DNA of 43,566 nucleotides from Paenibacillus cymbidii (GTDB taxonomy: Bacteria > Bacillota > Bacilli > Paenibacillales > NBRC-103111): positions 1-43,566 of the forward strand of contig NZ_SHLX01000056.1 in the NCBI RefSeq assembly GCF_004764705.1. Reading direction: 5' to 3'. The notes beneath the pieces were generated by a model. The model searched no databases, was not told the DNA's origin, and saw nothing but the letters and a program-made list of their open reading frames with translations. The position numbers and the translations under genes were made by a program. How positions within the stretch are numbered: the stretch's first letter is position 1; the number at the start of each line of letters is the position of its first letter. Positions 42,856 through 43,566 of this stretch are shown here, one piece after another.

Positions 42856-43098
42856 TTGAACAAAATCATCGCCCATATCGTCGCTTCCATCGCCTCGCTC
42901 TTGCTTCCCATCCTCTTTTTTGCCCTCGCCTATTGGGATGTTCACCGGCCCAAAGTCGGCCCGATCGGCGACGGCCAGCTGCATATCTCCTTCTATCAGG
43001 CGCTTCCGGGCATTCTTTTGTTTCTGTCGGGATGCTTGAACTTGCCCCTTGCGCTTTACCGTTACAAGAAGCATCGGGACGAGATGCGGGAAGAGTGA
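42856..43098 (+). CDS. Small membrane protein, unknown function
   Basis: An 80-residue protein starting at TTG 42856 after AAGGAGG (42842-42848, 7 bp spacing). It has two hydrophobic segments (about 5-26 and 46-66) joined by a short loop, and a charged C-terminus (RYKKHRDEMREE), so both ends are probably cytoplasmic. No family is recognised. It is divergent from the polysaccharide operon. Confidence 0.75.
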   Translation: MNKIIAHIVASIASLLLPILFFALAYWDVHRPKVGPIGDGQLHISFYQALPGILLFLSGCLNLPLALYRYKKHRDEMREE

Positions 43099-43193
43099 GC
43101 GTGGCGGATCTATTACACCTTAACCTCCTCCAAAGTATGTGGGGGCTGCAGCGCAGGTAACATGCGCTATTGGTGCCGCGACGCATACAGATC

Positions 43194-43244
43194 GGAAAGT
43201 AGATACGCCGTAACTGCAACCTGATACCAAACGGAAGGTCGAGG
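43194..43244 (+). repeat. Truncated copy of the transposase 5' flank
   Basis: GGAAAGTAGATACGCCGTAA ... CTGATACCAAACGGAAGGTCGAGG resembles 43453-43511, the sequence just before the transposase start, but no ORF follows. It is a partial or solo insertion-sequence end. Confidence 0.6.
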
Positions 43245-43435
43245 CAAGCAGCGAGCGAAATAAGGCTGATTTCAGCCTTACAGCGACGCTTCGCCGAGCA
43301 GCGAGCAAAATAAGGCTGATTTCAGCCTTACAGCACCATTTTCCCAAACGGAAAGCAAAATAAGGCCGATTTCAGCCTTGCAGTGCCACCTCGCCGAGCA
43401 GCGAGCGAAATAAAGCTGATTTCAGCCTTACAAAG
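43243..43435. repeat. Tandem 50-bp hairpin array, family C (four units)
   Basis: The 20-bp palindrome TAAGGCTGATTTCAGCCTTA starts at 43261 and 43311, and variants start at 43361 (TAAGGCCGAT...CCTTG) and 43411 (TAAAGCTGAT...). The period is exactly 50 bp. Arms are 9 bp in the first two units. The spacer GCAGCGAGCRAAA is shared by units 1, 2 and 4. It lies between two copies of the IS-end sequence. I see no other gene in 43099-43518. Confidence 0.9.
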
Positions 43436-43452
43436 ACGCTTTGAATTTAGAC

Positions 43453-43566
43453 TAGAAAGTAGACACACTGTAACAGCGACCTGATACAATACAAACAAAC
43501 GAAAGGTCGAGGTGTGTCATGGGAAATATCCGCCAACATTTTGATGAGGAGTTCAAACGCCAAACC
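43453..43566 (+). mobile_element. Left end of an insertion sequence with start of transposase gene
   Basis: GAAAGTAGACACACTGTAAC ... CTGATACAATACAAACAAAC then GAAAGGTCGAGG leads into ATG 43519. The 16 codons visible (MGNIRQHFDEEFKRQT) fit the start of an IS3-type OrfA helix-turn-helix protein (EEFK..AV). The gene runs off the window. Both the exact IS boundary and family are uncertain. Confidence 0.5.
43519..43566 (+). CDS. Transposase, partial (5' end only)
   Basis: Sixteen residues (MGNIRQHFDEEFKRQT) at the right edge. The wording resembles the N-terminus of IS3-family OrfA proteins. A modest GGTCGAGG lies upstream of the ATG. Too short for a firm family. Confidence 0.45.
   Translation, partial: MGNIRQHFDEEFKRQT

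Noticed and set aside
43120..43347. 75-codon minus-strand ORF over the repeats
   Set aside because: Produced by the 50-bp repeat; the repeated peptide has no ribosome binding site.
43243..43435. CRISPR-like array at the right end
   Set aside because: The 'spacers' are themselves similar, the period is fixed at 50 bp with palindromic cores, and there are only four units.
1..43566. tRNA or rRNA genes
   Set aside because: No GGTTCRAATCC T-arm or rRNA core segments were noticed on either strand; a tRNAscan run would settle it.

Overview
This window is chromosomal DNA from a high-GC, endospore-forming Firmicute, most likely a member of the Paenibacillaceae (Paenibacillus/Cohnella type). The evidence is the B. 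subtilis-like order of housekeeping genes, two sporulation genes (spoVM and a spoVIF-like gene), DAP-pathway dapF, Firmicute SOS boxes, strong GGAGG ribosome binding sites and AT-rich hairpin repeats in otherwise GC-rich DNA.

The left 27 kb is mostly one leftward block. Read in its own direction it runs dapF - bifunctional metH/metF - remA - gmk - rpoZ - [tandem-repeat array] - coaBC - priA - def - fmt - rsmB - [repeat island, lipoprotein] - rlmN - prpC - prkC - rsgA - rpe - small membrane protein - spoVM, then (past rightward rpmB) yloU - fakA - degV/fakB - recG - spoVIF-like. It matches the B. subtilis yloC-to-recG neighbourhood with local changes: dapF and metH/metF lie upstream of remA, a DegV protein sits where sdaAB/sdaAA would be, thiN is absent and a lipoprotein is inserted before rlmN. 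Many junctions are ATGA overlaps, so translation is probably coupled. An AI-2E-type permease and a polysaccharide deacetylase lie at the far left.

The right part (27-43.5 kb) is accessory and rich in regulation. An ArsB/NhaD-type permease has a leader with a terminator between promoter and gene. A KamA-family radical SAM enzyme lies behind what reads as a ydaO-type c-di-AMP riboswitch with its own terminator. A UvrX-like Y-family polymerase and a partner gene lie behind two LexA boxes. An ArsR/SRPBCC pair faces outward from a perfect inverted repeat that contains both -35 boxes. Then come a VOC protein, greA and a csoR-copZ pair followed by the decayed start of copA. Next is a leftward five-gene operon: an HPt-REC-REC protein, a membrane-anchored HEAT-like protein, a processive family-2 glycosyltransferase, a membrane-anchored clan-A-type glycoside hydrolase with a carbohydrate-binding-like C-terminus, and a two-TM protein. 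It looks like a phosphorelay-controlled polysaccharide synthesis system. The window ends in a 50-bp hairpin array next to the start of a transposase gene.

The candidates for something undescribed are the riboswitch-controlled KamA-family enzyme, which appears to lack the lysine-binding aspartates of true lysine 2,3-aminomutase, and the HPt/REC-HEAT-GT2-GH operon. Three families of hairpin repeats (around 2.3/15.4, 22.5 and 43.3 kb) are a further layer that the genes do not explain.
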